This document shows, piece by piece, positions 50,193 to 58,944 of a stretch of 64,000 bases of DNA. The stretch is from JALYUA01 sp038203955 (GTDB lineage Bacteria > Acidobacteriota > Thermoanaerobaculia > UBA5066 > Gp7-AA6), in NCBI GenBank assembly GCA_038203955.1, contig JBBRDK010000001.1, forward strand, positions 1 through 64,000, written 5' to 3'. The position numbers and the translations under genes were made by a program. Position 1 is the stretch's first letter. Every line of letters starts with the position of its first letter. The notes under the pieces are model-generated. The model did not search any database. It was not told the DNA's origin and worked only from the letters and a program-made list of their open reading frames with translations.

Positions 50193-52811
50193 TTGAGGTT
50201 CTTGAGGCGCTGGATCTTCCCGGGCGTTTTCGCCGCCTCCATCGCGGGCGGGCACGCCGCGGCGCAGACCCCGACTCCCGCCCCAGCCCCGGCGCCTGGC
50301 CGCCCGGCTGCCGCCGCCCCCGCGGCCCCGACCCGCGGGCCTGCCGCTTCTGCCCCCGCGCCCCTTCCCACACCCGCGGCCCCCGGGGCTCCTGCCGCCC
50401 CCCCGGCCCGGTCGGCTGCCCCTCCCGCCGCGGCGGCGACTCCCGTCGAGCCGAAGGACCGGATCGTCGGCATCCGGGTCGTCGGCTTCCAGACGGTCTC
50501 GCCGGACACGATCGCGCACTACCTCGGCGTGAAAGCGGGAGATCCCTACGACCCCGAAAAGATTCGCTCCAACTTCCAGGCGCTCTGGGACGTCGGCCTG
50601 CTCGAGAACGTTTCCGTCGAGGCCGAGCGGGGAGCGGAAGGCGTGACTCTGGTCGTCACGATCGAGGAACGCCCCACGATCAAGGAAGTCGAGTTCGTCG
50701 GGAACAAGAAGCTCTCGACCACCCAGATCAAGGACAAGCTGAAGGAGGGGAAGGCGGAGGTCAAGGCGGGCGTCCCCCTCTCCGTGAGAGACATCGCGAA
50801 GTCGCGCTCGATGATCGCCGACATCTACGCCGAGAACGGGTATCGAAGCGCGACGGTCGAATACCGGATCGACGACGTCTCGAAGACCGACAAGAAGGTC
50901 GTCTTCGTCATCGACGAGGGCGACAAGGTCAAGATCGCGGCCATCGTCTTCGAGGGCAACCATCTCTTCTCTCAGGTCCGCCTCCGGGCCACGATGAAGA
51001 AGACGAAGGTGAACACCTGGTTCCGGCTCCTGTCGGAGACGAGCACGACCTACAGCCAGGCGAACTACGAAGCGGACGTCGAAAGCCTCAAGGGCGCGTA
51101 CCACGGGAAGGGATACAAGGACGTCGTCGTCAAGGACCCCATCCTGGGCGTGTTCGTGAAGAACCCCCAGGCGCCCGCCAAGAAGCAGAAGAAGAGGGTC
51201 CGCATCACGATCCCGATCGTCGAGGGCGATCAGTTCTTCACCAACCAGATCCAGCTCGTGAAGGTCAACCAGGCGGGCCAGCCGGTGGAAGGCGACGAGG
51301 CCTTCGTCGTGCCGAAGGACCGTATGATGCGCGAGTTCACGGATCTGCCGCCGGGATCGGTGTTGAACCGCGACTACCTGATCGAGGCCCTCTCGCGCAT
51401 CGAGTCCCAGTACAAGACGCGCGGCTACATCTACTGGTTCGCGGACCCTGCCTATCGCGAGGCGGGCGGGCACAAGGTGGACGTCGACATCCGCCTCTAC
51501 GAGGGGGAGAAGTTCTACCTCGGCCGGCTGGAAGTGCAGGGAAACACGACGACGCGCGACAAGGTCATCCGTCGGGAATTCGCGCTGGACGAGGGCGACA
51601 TCATGAACATGGAGGCGGTCAAGAAGAGCCTCCAGAAGTTGCAGCAGCTCGGCTATTTCAAGGTGGGCGAGGAGCCGGATTTCAAGGTCCGCCCGGATGA
51701 AAAGAAGGTCGACCTCACCTTGAAGGGCACCGAGACCTCCAAGAACGAAGTGCAGTTCGGGGCGGGGTACTCCGCGCTCGACGGCTTCTTCGGGCAGTTC
51801 TCGTTCCAGACGCGCAACTTCCTGGGGCGGGGTGAAGTTCTCGGCGCCTCGGCCCAGCTCGGCCGGATCTCCAACTACTACGACCTGTCCTACACGGTCC
51901 CCTGGTTCATGGACAAGAACCAGACCGTCGGAACGTCGCTCTTCAAGCGGAACGTGACGTATCTGAACATCGACGAGCGGCGCACCGGCGGGACGGCCTT
52001 CTACGGCAAAGGACTCGGCCTGTTCGACAGCTGGTCGGTCCTCTATCAATACGAGGACGTCAAGTCGAACTTTCCCGTGCGAGGCGCGGCGGTTCCGCCC
52101 GGCCAGCCCGTTCCTCCGGACAAGTTCACGCAGGTGGTCGGGAAGACTTCTTCCTTCACCCCGGGTTACCGATTCGACAGCCGCAACGATCCGTTCGACC
52201 CGAACGCCGGGCACCGGTTCTACCTGACCACCCAGGTGGCGGGCAGCTACCTCGGGGGCAGCGTCGACTTCTTGAAACCCCTGATCGGCGGATCGATCTA
52301 CATCCCCGTCAGGATTCCCCGGCACTCCTACATCGCGTTGAACGGCGAGGCGGGATACGTGCGGCCCTATGGCGGCCAGGGCGTCCCGATCTACGAGCGG
52401 TTCCAGCTGGGCGGCGAGCAGAGCTTGCGAGGATTCCGGGCGGGCTCTGTCCTGCCCCTGGACAAGAACCAGCAGGTCTTCACGGACGAGGACGGCCGCA
52501 TTCTCGGCGGCAACAAGTACTTCGTGCTGAATGGGGAGTACGTGTTCGCCAGCATCGGCCCGGCCAAGCTGCTCGCTTTCGGCGACGTGGGCAACTCGTT
52601 CCACGAGAGCCAGAACATCGGCCTGACGGGCATCCGGACGTCGGTCGGCGTCGAGCTTCGAATCTTCCTGCCGATCTTCCAGGCGCCGCTGCGGTTCATC
52701 TACTCGTTCAACCTGAGCCCGAAGAGTCCCATCGACCAGTTCGGCTTCCCGATCGAGAGTCTGAAGGACAAGAGGCGCGGATTCGACTTCTCGATCGGGC
52801 GGACGTTTTAG
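50193..52811 (+). CDS. bamA: Outer-membrane protein assembly factor BamA
   Basis: An Omp85 protein of about 872 residues that inserts beta-barrels into the outer membrane. The preferred TTG start has GGCGGAG 9 nt upstream and yields a compact signal peptide (RFLRRWIFPGVFAASIAGG). Alternatives at 50106 (ATG) or 50082 (TTG) add 29-37 residues. A Pro/Ala-rich linker of about 65 residues follows, then five POTRA domains (for example GIRVVGFQTVSPDTI and LEVQGNTTTRDKVIRREF) and a 16-strand barrel with GGEQSLRGFRAGS near the lid. It ends in GRTF. OmpH follows after about 200 bp. Confidence 0.95.
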   Translation: MRFLRRWIFPGVFAASIAGGHAAAQTPTPAPAPAPGRPAAAAPAAPTRGPAASAPAPLPTPAAPGAPAAPPARSAAPPAAAATPVEPKDRIVGIRVVGFQTVSPDTIAHYLGVKAGDPYDPEKIRSNFQALWDVGLLENVSVEAERGAEGVTLVVTIEERPTIKEVEFVGNKKLSTTQIKDKLKEGKAEVKAGVPLSVRDIAKSRSMIADIYAENGYRSATVEYRIDDVSKTDKKVVFVIDEGDKVKIAAIVFEGNHLFSQVRLRATMKKTKVNTWFRLLSETSTTYSQANYEADVESLKGAYHGKGYKDVVVKDPILGVFVKNPQAPAKKQKKRVRITIPIVEGDQFFTNQIQLVKVNQAGQPVEGDEAFVVPKDRMMREFTDLPPGSVLNRDYLIEALSRIESQYKTRGYIYWFADPAYREAGGHKVDVDIRLYEGEKFYLGRLEVQGNTTTRDKVIRREFALDEGDIMNMEAVKKSLQKLQQLGYFKVGEEPDFKVRPDEKKVDLTLKGTETSKNEVQFGAGYSALDGFFGQFSFQTRNFLGRGEVLGASAQLGRISNYYDLSYTVPWFMDKNQTVGTSLFKRNVTYLNIDERRTGGTAFYGKGLGLFDSWSVLYQYEDVKSNFPVRGAAVPPGQPVPPDKFTQVVGKTSSFTPGYRFDSRNDPFDPNAGHRFYLTTQVAGSYLGGSVDFLKPLIGGSIYIPVRIPRHSYIALNGEAGYVRPYGGQGVPIYERFQLGGEQSLRGFRAGSVLPLDKNQQVFTDEDGRILGGNKYFVLNGEYVFASIGPAKLLAFGDVGNSFHESQNIGLTGIRTSVGVELRIFLPIFQAPLRFIYSFNLSPKSPIDQFGFPIESLKDKRRGFDFSIGRTF

Positions 52812-52830
52812 CGGTCCCTCGACGGGACCG
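52812..52830 (+). terminator. Hairpin directly after bamA
   Basis: CGGTCCC-TCGAC-GGGACCG forms a perfect 7-bp stem starting one base after the stop codon. No U tract follows. It may separate bamA from ompH, which has its own promoter candidate. Confidence 0.4.
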
Positions 52831-52943
52831 TAAGGGAGCAGGCGGCCGCGCGGGTAACAGCCCATGGCGTAGATAGGGGAGTCGCGCTGAAGGCGCGGGT
52901 TCCGGGTGCGCTCGACCCCCGGAATGGAGCCGTTTTCCGGCTG

Positions 52944-52971
52944 TTGTAGCCCCCGGGGAGTCTGCTACTAT
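52944..52971 (+). promoter_or_regulatory. Candidate promoter of ompH (TTGTAG-16-TACTAT)
   Basis: TTGTAG (52944-52949) and TACTAT (52966-52971) are separated by 16 bp, the best-spaced -35/-10 pair I see in the window. The ATG is 42 nt downstream, with a normal leader and AAGGAG. Confidence 0.45.
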
Positions 52972-53013
52972 TTCGCGTTCTCGCCGCCCACGATTACGTT
53001 TAAGGAGCTTGGA

Positions 53014-53703
53014 ATGAAACGCATTGCCCTTTCCATCCTGACGGCGGGCGTCACGGCTGTCGCCGCCGCTCAGACGGGCGCCACGGCCCCGGCCGCGGGC
53101 GCCGTCTCCGGGAGCGGCTTCTCCGGGCCCGTGGCCATCATCAACTCCCAGCGCCTGGCGCTGGAGTCGGCCCCGGGCAAGGAAGCCTACGGCCGCCTGA
53201 AGAAGCTGTCGGACCAGAAGAAGGAAGAGCTCGACAAGGTCGAAAAGGATGCCCGGGACCTCGTCCAGAAGTTGAACGACCAGGGTCAGTCCATGCCCGC
53301 CGACAAGCGCGAGGCACTCGAGAAGCAGGCCGACGATCGGCAGAAGGCCTGGAAGCGGATGCAGGAGGACGCCCAGAAGGACCTGCAGGAAGCCGAGAAA
53401 AAGGAGATGGGCTCGCTCGAGGGCCGCATCGGTCCGATCGTGAAGGACTTCTTCAAGGAGAAGCGCTACGCCGTCGTCCTCGACTCCCGCGCCGGCATCA
53501 TCTACGCGGACGAAGCGACCGACGTCACCGACGAGGTTTTAAAGCGGATCAATACGACCGTCGCTCTTCCGAAGCCGGCGGGCGCGACGGGCGCCGCGGC
53601 CCCGAAGGCTCCGGCGGGCTCGACCGGTCCCGCAGCGTCGAAGCCTCCGGCCGGCACCGCCGCCGCGCGGCCGACGCCCGCCCCCGCCGCGAAAAAGCAG
53701 TAA
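53014..53703 (+). CDS. OmpH/Skp periplasmic chaperone
   Basis: A 229-residue Skp family protein that escorts unfolded outer-membrane proteins. The signal peptide is MKRIALSILTAGVTAVAAAQ. GPVAIINSQRLALES is the start of the conserved domain, followed by a coiled-coil tentacle region rich in Lys/Glu (about 70-140) and YAVVLDSRAGIIYAD near 155-170. A C-terminal Pro/Ala-rich tail of about 45 residues is unusual. AAGGAG precedes the ATG. A hairpin with an eight-T run follows 59 bp after the stop, inside the start of the lpxD frame. Confidence 0.9.
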   Translation: MKRIALSILTAGVTAVAAAQTGATAPAAGAVSGSGFSGPVAIINSQRLALESAPGKEAYGRLKKLSDQKKEELDKVEKDARDLVQKLNDQGQSMPADKREALEKQADDRQKAWKRMQEDAQKDLQEAEKKEMGSLEGRIGPIVKDFFKEKRYAVVLDSRAGIIYADEATDVTDEVLKRINTTVALPKPAGATGAAAPKAPAGSTGPAASKPPAGTAAARPTPAPAAKKQ

Positions 53704-53724
53704 CCGGGGTTTACACTGCCCCTG

Positions 53725-54822
53725 GTGAAGCGCGCATCCGGGGGGCGATCGGCAGGAAAGAGCCGCGGGGCCGCGAAGTCCCGCGGCCTTTTTTTTACCC
53801 TGGCCGAGGTGGCGGAAGCCGTCGGCGGGCGCGTCGTGGGAGACCCGCGACTCAGGCTGACGGGGATCGAGGCCCTGGATCGCGCGGAGGCCGGGGACCT
53901 CTCCTGGCTCGCCGATCCCCGCCGCGTCCGGGAAGCGGCCGAGAGCCGCGCGGGAGCGCTCCTGGTGGCGCTCGAGGAGCAGGCAAGCGGCCGGCCGGCG
54001 GTCGTCGTGAGAAACCCGACGGCCGCCTTCGCCGCCTGGCTCGAGCGGCTGCGCCCGCAGACGCGCCCGCGCGCGGGCGTCTCGCGCGAGGCCCGCGTCG
54101 ACGCCACGGCGAAGATCGGGAAGGGCGCGTCCGTCGCGGCCGGCGCCACCGTGCAGAAGGGCGCCAGGGTGGGCGCCCGCGCCGTGCTCTCTCCCGGGAG
54201 CTTCGTCGGCGAGGCAGCGGAGATCGGCGAGGACTCGTGGCTCTACCCGAACGCCGCCGTTCTCGCGGGATGCCGCGTCGGGGCGCGGTGCGTGCTCCAC
54301 ACCGGCGCGGTGGTGGGTTCCGACGGTTTTGGTTACGTCTGGGACGGTGAGAAGCACCGCAAGATTCCCCAGGTCGGGATCGTACGGGTGGAAGACGACG
54401 TCGAGATCGGCGCGAACTCCGCGATCGACCGCGCGACGCTGGGAGAGACGGTCATCGGCCGCGGCACCAAGATCGACAACCTCGTGCAGGTCGGCCACAA
54501 CGTCGAAGTCGGCGAGCACTCCATTCTCTGCGGGCAGGTCGGAATCGCGGGGTCCGCCCGGCTCGGGGCGCACGTCACTCTCGCGGGACAGGCCGGGATC
54601 GGCGACCACGCGAGGCTGGGCGATGGAGCGATCGCCACCGGCCAGGCCGGCATCCCGTCCCGGGCCGTCGTGCCGGCGGGGGCCGTCCTTTCGGGCTATC
54701 CTCCCGCTCCGCACCGCGAGTTCTTGAAGCGCGCGGCGCTGATCGCGCGGCTGCCTGAGCTCGTCGAGCGGCTCGAGAGGCTCGAGAAGTCGGCCGGGTT
54801 CGGCCGCGGAAAGGGAGAGTAG
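53725..54822 (+). CDS. lpxD: UDP-3-O-acyl-glucosamine N-acyltransferase LpxD
   Basis: A 365-residue left-handed beta-helix acyltransferase of lipid A synthesis. The N-terminal uridine-binding domain runs from TLAEVAEAVGGRVVGDPRL to about 100. Hexapeptide repeats follow (GKGASVAAGATVQKGARVGA and on). Catalytic His candidates lie in IDNLVQVGHNVEVGEHSIL. The GTG at 53725 adds about 25 residues (Arg/Lys/Ser/Gly-rich) before the normal family start. This leader contains an intrinsic-terminator-like hairpin, so the true start could be a downstream CTG (53800) or GTG (53809). fabZ begins 1 nt after its stop. Confidence 0.93.
   Translation: MKRASGGRSAGKSRGAAKSRGLFFTLAEVAEAVGGRVVGDPRLRLTGIEALDRAEAGDLSWLADPRRVREAAESRAGALLVALEEQASGRPAVVVRNPTAAFAAWLERLRPQTRPRAGVSREARVDATAKIGKGASVAAGATVQKGARVGARAVLSPGSFVGEAAEIGEDSWLYPNAAVLAGCRVGARCVLHTGAVVGSDGFGYVWDGEKHRKIPQVGIVRVEDDVEIGANSAIDRATLGETVIGRGTKIDNLVQVGHNVEVGEHSILCGQVGIAGSARLGAHVTLAGQAGIGDHARLGDGAIATGQAGIPSRAVVPAGAVLSGYPPAPHREFLKRAALIARLPELVERLERLEKSAGFGRGKGE
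53762..53796 (+). terminator. Intrinsic-terminator-like hairpin inside the lpxD 5' end
   Basis: GCCGCGGG (53762-53769) and CCCGCGGC (53780-53787) form a perfect 8-bp stem around a 10-nt loop, followed by C and eight T. It lies 59 bp after the ompH stop and in frame within the annotated lpxD leader. It may terminate or attenuate ompH transcripts and set the level of lpxD-fabZ-lpxA. Confidence 0.7.
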
Positions 54823-54823
54823 C

Positions 54824-55261
54824 GTGGAGCTCGGAATCCTCGAGATCATGAAGATCCTCCCGCACCGTTATCCCTTCCTGCTCGTCGACCGCATCCTGGA
54901 GCTCGAGGCCGGAAAGCGCGTCGTCGGGATCAAGAACGTGACGTTCAACGAGGAGTTCTTCCTCGGCCATTTTCCCGGCAACCCGGTGATGCCCGGCGTG
55001 CTGATCGTCGAGGCGATGGCGCAGGTCGCCGGGGTGGGACTTCTCGGCGTCCTTCCGGAAGAGGAGCGCAAGCTGCTGTACCTGACCGGAGTCGACCGGT
55101 GCAAGTTCCGCCGCCCGGTCGTGCCCGGCGACCAGCTCCGTATCGAGGCGGAGATCCTGGCCGTCAAGTCGCGGCTCTGCAAATGCCGCGCGCGCGCCAC
55201 CGTCGAAGGGGCGCTCTGCGCCGAGGCGGAATTGACGTCGGCTCTGGTGGCGCGGTCGTGA
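54824..55261 (+). CDS. fabZ: 3-hydroxyacyl-ACP dehydratase FabZ
   Basis: A 145-residue hot-dog dehydratase of fatty acid synthesis. The catalytic His is in LPHRYPFLLVDR and the Glu in GVLIVEAMAQVAG; the substrate tunnel segment LGHFPGNPVMPG is intact. Its position between lpxD and lpxA is the classical arrangement that balances membrane phospholipid and lipid A supply. GTG start 1 nt after lpxD; its stop overlaps the lpxA GTG (GTGA). Confidence 0.96.
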   Translation: MELGILEIMKILPHRYPFLLVDRILELEAGKRVVGIKNVTFNEEFFLGHFPGNPVMPGVLIVEAMAQVAGVGLLGVLPEEERKLLYLTGVDRCKFRRPVVPGDQLRIEAEILAVKSRLCKCRARATVEGALCAEAELTSALVARS

Positions 55262-56037
55262 GCGCCGAGGTCCATGCGACGGCGATCGTCTCGCCGAGCG
55301 CGACCCTCGGGGAGGGCGTCGAGGTCGGTCCGTACGCCGTCGTCGGCGACCACGTGCGCCTCGGAAACGGCACGCACGTCGGCGCTCACGCCAACATCTC
55401 GGGGCCGGCGGAGTTCGGCGAAGGGAATCGGATCTTTCCGCACGCGGTCCTCGGGCTCGAGCCGCAGGACCTGAAGTACCAGGGAGAGCCGACTCGCCTC
55501 GTCGTCGGCGCGCGCAACGTCTTTCGAGAGTTCATGACGGCGCACCGCGGCACGGTGACCGGGCGCGGAGAGACCGTGATCGGCGACGACGGCTACTTCA
55601 TGTCGTACAGCCACATCGCGCACGACTGCCGCATCGGGTCCCGCGTCGTGTTCGCCAATTGCGCCGCCCTCGCCGGCCACGTGGACGTGGGCGACCACGC
55701 GACTCTCGGGGCGTTCGCGGCGGCGCACCAGTTCATCCGGATCGGCAACCACGCGTTCGTCGGCGCCTATGCGCAGCTGCGTCAGGACGTGCTCCCGTTC
55801 TGCAAGACGGACGGCATCGACGCGACGACCTACGGCATCAACGCCATCGGGCTGAAGAGGAGCGGGTTCGAGGACGATCGCATCGAGGCGCTTCAGAAGG
55901 CCTACCGGCTCCTGATCAAATCGAAGCTCAACACGACGCAGGCTCTGGAGCGCATCGCGACGGAGCTTTCGGGGCACCCGGACGTCGACGACCTGGTGCT
56001 GTTCATCCGGGGGAGCAAGCGGGGCTTCCACAAGTGA
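55258..56037 (+). CDS. lpxA: UDP-N-acetylglucosamine acyltransferase LpxA
   Basis: A 259-residue beta-helix enzyme for the first step of lipid A synthesis. Hexapeptide repeats begin at HATAIVSPSATLGEGVEVG. The catalytic His lies in SHIAHDCRIGSRVVFAN near residues 119-135. The C-terminal helical domain (GLKRSGFEDDRIEALQKAYR) is normal. GTG start coupled to fabZ. Its stop overlaps the GTG of a GnnA-like dehydrogenase, so the acceptor could be UDP-GlcNAc or a 3-amino sugar; the sequence does not decide. Confidence 0.95.
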   Translation: MSAEVHATAIVSPSATLGEGVEVGPYAVVGDHVRLGNGTHVGAHANISGPAEFGEGNRIFPHAVLGLEPQDLKYQGEPTRLVVGARNVFREFMTAHRGTVTGRGETVIGDDGYFMSYSHIAHDCRIGSRVVFANCAALAGHVDVGDHATLGAFAAAHQFIRIGNHAFVGAYAQLRQDVLPFCKTDGIDATTYGINAIGLKRSGFEDDRIEALQKAYRLLIKSKLNTTQALERIATELSGHPDVDDLVLFIRGSKRGFHK

Positions 56038-57029
56038 CGCCGGGGGCGGGCGCGACGGAGGGAGGCCCCTCCGCGCGAGAGGTGCGGGTGGCGGTCGTCG
56101 GCGTCGGCCATCTCGGACGCCACCACGCCCGCATCGCGGCGTCTCTCCGGGGCGTCCGGTGCGTTGGCGTCGTCGACCGGCACCCCGGGCGCGCGCGCGA
56201 GGTGGGGGCGGAGTTCGGGGTCCCGGTCCTCGCGTCCCTCGAGGAAGCCGCCGGCGCCGCCGAGGCCGTCATCATCGCTACGCCGACGGTCAGCCATGCC
56301 GAGATCGCCCGAACGCTGCTGGCGCGGGGCTGCGACGTTCTCGTCGAGAAGCCGATCACGACGACGGTGGGGGAGGCCGACGCGTTGCTCGCGGAGGCGC
56401 GCGCTCGAGGCCGGGTCGTTCAGGTCGGCCATGTCGAGCGGTACAACCCGGCCGTCCAGGCCGCGCTCGCGCTGGCGGCGGATGTCCGCTTCGTCGAGAT
56501 GCACCGCCTCGGCATTTTCACGCGCCGCAGCCTCGACGTCGACGTGGTGCTGGATCTCATGATCCACGACCTGCAGATCGTGCAGGCTCTCGTGGGCAGG
56601 CCGGTCGAAGAGGTTCGTGCGGTCGGAATGCCGGTGCTCACCTCCACCATCGACATCGCCAACGCCCGCATCGCCTTCGAAGGCGGCTGCGTCGCGGTCC
56701 TGACGGCGTCGCGGGTGTCCTCGGACAAGGTGCGCCGGTGCGAGATCTTCGCGCCCGCCCTCTCCCTGTCCGTCGACATGCAGGCGCAGTCGGTGCGCGC
56801 CTATCGATTGTCGCGGGAGACCGGCGAGCCGGAGATCGTCGGAAGCTCCGTCGCCGTCGAGAGGGAAGAGCCGCTGGCGCGTGAGATCTCGGACTTCGTC
56901 CGCGCCGTCCGGGAACGGGCGGCGCCCCTCGTCTCGGGCGAGGTCGGCCGCGAGGCGCTCGTGCTGGCGTCCCGGGTCCAGGAGGCCATCGAGCGCCAGC
57001 GCGCGGTCGCGGAAGGAGTGCGCGTGTGA
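56034..57029 (+). CDS. Gfo/Idh/MocA dehydrogenase in the lipid A operon (GnnA-like)
   Basis: A 331-residue NAD(P)-dependent sugar dehydrogenase. The Rossmann motif is VVGVGHLGRHHARIAAS near residues 17-33. The catalytic Lys is in VEKPITTTVGEADALL near 103-118 and the C-terminal beta-sheet domain follows. GTGA overlaps join it to lpxA upstream and MTA phosphorylase downstream. In Acidithiobacillus, gnnA (this family) and gnnB (aminotransferase) lie between lpxA and lpxB and make GlcN3N for amide-linked lipid A. No GnnB-like gene is present here, so the role is open. Confidence 0.85.
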   Translation: MTPGAGATEGGPSAREVRVAVVGVGHLGRHHARIAASLRGVRCVGVVDRHPGRAREVGAEFGVPVLASLEEAAGAAEAVIIATPTVSHAEIARTLLARGCDVLVEKPITTTVGEADALLAEARARGRVVQVGHVERYNPAVQAALALAADVRFVEMHRLGIFTRRSLDVDVVLDLMIHDLQIVQALVGRPVEEVRAVGMPVLTSTIDIANARIAFEGGCVAVLTASRVSSDKVRRCEIFAPALSLSVDMQAQSVRAYRLSRETGEPEIVGSSVAVEREEPLAREISDFVRAVRERAAPLVSGEVGREALVLASRVQEAIERQRAVAEGVRV

Positions 57030-57892
57030 AGAGAAAACCGGCCCGGGTCGGCCTGATCGGCGGAAGCGGCGTCTACGACCTGTCTGGAATCGAAGACCTC
57101 AGTGAGGAGAAGGTCGAAACGCCGTTCGGCCAGCCGTCAGACTCCTACTTCACGGGCACGCTCGGGGGAGTCGCGGTCGCGTTCTTCTCGCGGCACGCCC
57201 GCGGCCACAAGTTCTCGCCGACCGAGATCAACTACCGGGCGAACATCTGCGGCTTCAAGATGCTCGGCTGCGATGCCCTCTTTTCGGCGTCCGCGGTCGG
57301 CAGCCTGCGGGAGGAGATTCTACCGCGGCACGCCATGGTGCCCGATCAGTTCATCGACCGCACCCGGCACCGCGCCGACACGTTCTTCGACCGGGGCATC
57401 GTGGCGCACGCCGGCTTCGCCGACCCGGTCTGCCCCTCCCTCGCGGACGCCCTCGAAGCGAGCGCGAAGGAGTCCGGCATCGCCGTGCGCCGGGGAGGCA
57501 CCTACGTGTGCATCGAGGGGCCGCAGTTCTCGACTCGCGCGGAGTCGCGGCTCTACCGCTCGTGGGGCGCCGACGTGATCGGGATGACGAACCTGACCGA
57601 GGCGCGGCTGGCGCGGGAGGCGGAGCTCTGCTACGCGACTTTGGCGCTCGTCACGGACTACGACTGCTGGCGCGATGCCGAGGAGCCCGTCACCGTGGAA
57701 GCGATCCTCGCGGTGCTGTCCGAGAACGCGACCGGAGCGAGGCGCGCGATGCGGGCCGCCGTGGCCAAAGTCTCGGCGGACCGCAACTGCGGCTGCCGGG
57801 ACGCGATGCGGTATGGAGTCCTGACCGACCGCAAGGCGCTCTCCGAGGAGACGCGCCGGCGGCTGGCGCCGATCGCGGGGCGGTACCTCTGA
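57026..57892 (+). CDS. mtnP: S-methyl-5'-thioadenosine phosphorylase
   Basis: A 288-residue type II nucleoside phosphorylase that cleaves methylthioadenosine to adenine and methylthioribose-1-phosphate. GLIGGSGVYDLSGIE opens the fold, SRHARGHKFSPTEINYRAN binds phosphate, CIEGPQFSTRAES binds the ribose, and GMTNLTEARLAREAEL with TDYDCW forms the base site. The GTG overlaps the upstream stop, with GGAAGGAG just upstream. It pairs with the PfkB kinase downstream as a purine-salvage module appended to the lipid A operon. Confidence 0.93.
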   Translation: MKRKPARVGLIGGSGVYDLSGIEDLSEEKVETPFGQPSDSYFTGTLGGVAVAFFSRHARGHKFSPTEINYRANICGFKMLGCDALFSASAVGSLREEILPRHAMVPDQFIDRTRHRADTFFDRGIVAHAGFADPVCPSLADALEASAKESGIAVRRGGTYVCIEGPQFSTRAESRLYRSWGADVIGMTNLTEARLAREAELCYATLALVTDYDCWRDAEEPVTVEAILAVLSENATGARRAMRAAVAKVSADRNCGCRDAMRYGVLTDRKALSEETRRRLAPIAGRYL

Positions 57893-57948
57893 GCGCCTCC
57901 GAGCCCGCATCCGGGGCCGCGGATCTGCGCCTGCGGCCCGGCCGCGTC

Positions 57949-58914
57949 GTGGTCACCGGATCGGTCGCGTTCGACTACCTCATGACGTTCCCAGGCCACT
58001 TCGTGGAGCACCTGATCCCCGACCAGCTCTCCCGGCTGTCGGTCTCCTTCCTGGTGGACGAGATGCGCCGGGTCGAGGGCGGATGCGCGGCCAACATCGC
58101 GTACGGGCTCGCGCTCCTCGGCGAGCGCCCTCTGCTTTTCGCGACCGCCGGACCCGACGCCGAGGCCTACCGCGACCGCCTCGGAAAGGAGGGCGTGGAC
58201 GTCTCCGGGCTGAAGCTGTGCCCGGACGTGTTCACGGCGTCCTTCTTCGTGTCGACGGACCTCGACCAGAATCAGATCGCTTCTTTCTACACGGGCGCGA
58301 TGGCACGGGCCCGGGACCTGTCGATCGCGGCGCTCGACGCGTCCGACTGCGCGGTTGTGCTGATCTCCCCGAACGATCCGGAGGGGATGGCGCGGTACGC
58401 GCGGGAGTGCCGGTCGGGCGGGATTCCCTTCATCTACGACCCGAGCCAGCAGGTGGCCCGCTTGACCGGGGAGGATCTCGCCCGGGGGCTCGAAGGGGCG
58501 GCCATCCTGATCGCCAACGACTACGAAATGGGGATCCTCACGCAGAAGACCGGTTGGACGGCGCCCGAGATCGAGGCCCGGGTCCCGGTCGTGATCGAGA
58601 CTCACGGGGCGGAGGGCTCGACGATCGTTCTCTCGGGCCGGGAGCGCCATCGCATTCCGGCCGCCCGTCTCGAAGGGGACGCCCTCGACCCGACCGGGGT
58701 GGGCGACGCGTTCCGCGGCGGCCTCGTGCGGGGAATACGCGCGGGCTTGTCCTGGGAGATCGCCGGCCGGATGGGAAGCATCGCAGCGGTCTTCGGCCTG
58801 GAAGCGCAGGGCCCCCAGCCGCCGCGCTACCCGATCGCGCGCTTCATAAAGCGCTACGAATCCAACTTCGGCAAAGAACCGGAACTGGAGACTCTGCGGA
58901 GAAATCAGCCTTAG
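57949..58914 (+). CDS. PfkB family kinase (adenosine-kinase-like)
   Basis: A ribokinase-fold kinase of 321 residues. TGSVAFDYLM is the start typical of bacterial/archaeal adenosine kinases, GGCAANIAYGLALLGERP is the first PfkB signature and DPTGVGDAFRGGLVRG the second; GVGDAF replaces the usual GAGDAF but keeps the catalytic Asp. The GTG at 57949 begins exactly at the fold. A CTG overlapping the mtnP stop (57889) is an alternative and would add about 20 residues. Next to mtnP it probably phosphorylates adenosine or a related nucleoside. An eight-copy heptamer array follows. Confidence 0.85.
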   Translation: MVTGSVAFDYLMTFPGHFVEHLIPDQLSRLSVSFLVDEMRRVEGGCAANIAYGLALLGERPLLFATAGPDAEAYRDRLGKEGVDVSGLKLCPDVFTASFFVSTDLDQNQIASFYTGAMARARDLSIAALDASDCAVVLISPNDPEGMARYARECRSGGIPFIYDPSQQVARLTGEDLARGLEGAAILIANDYEMGILTQKTGWTAPEIEARVPVVIETHGAEGSTIVLSGRERHRIPAARLEGDALDPTGVGDAFRGGLVRGIRAGLSWEIAGRMGSIAAVFGLEAQGPQPPRYPIARFIKRYESNFGKEPELETLRRNQP

Positions 58915-58944
58915 GTCCCGACCGAGATCTGTAGTCTTCCTTTC

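Noticed and set aside
49974..52865. 963-codon open frame antisense to bamA
   Set aside because: It mirrors a certain gene codon for codon in a very GC-rich sequence, is full of Arg/Val/Asp/Leu without domain motifs, and covers non-coding ends. It is an antisense shadow.
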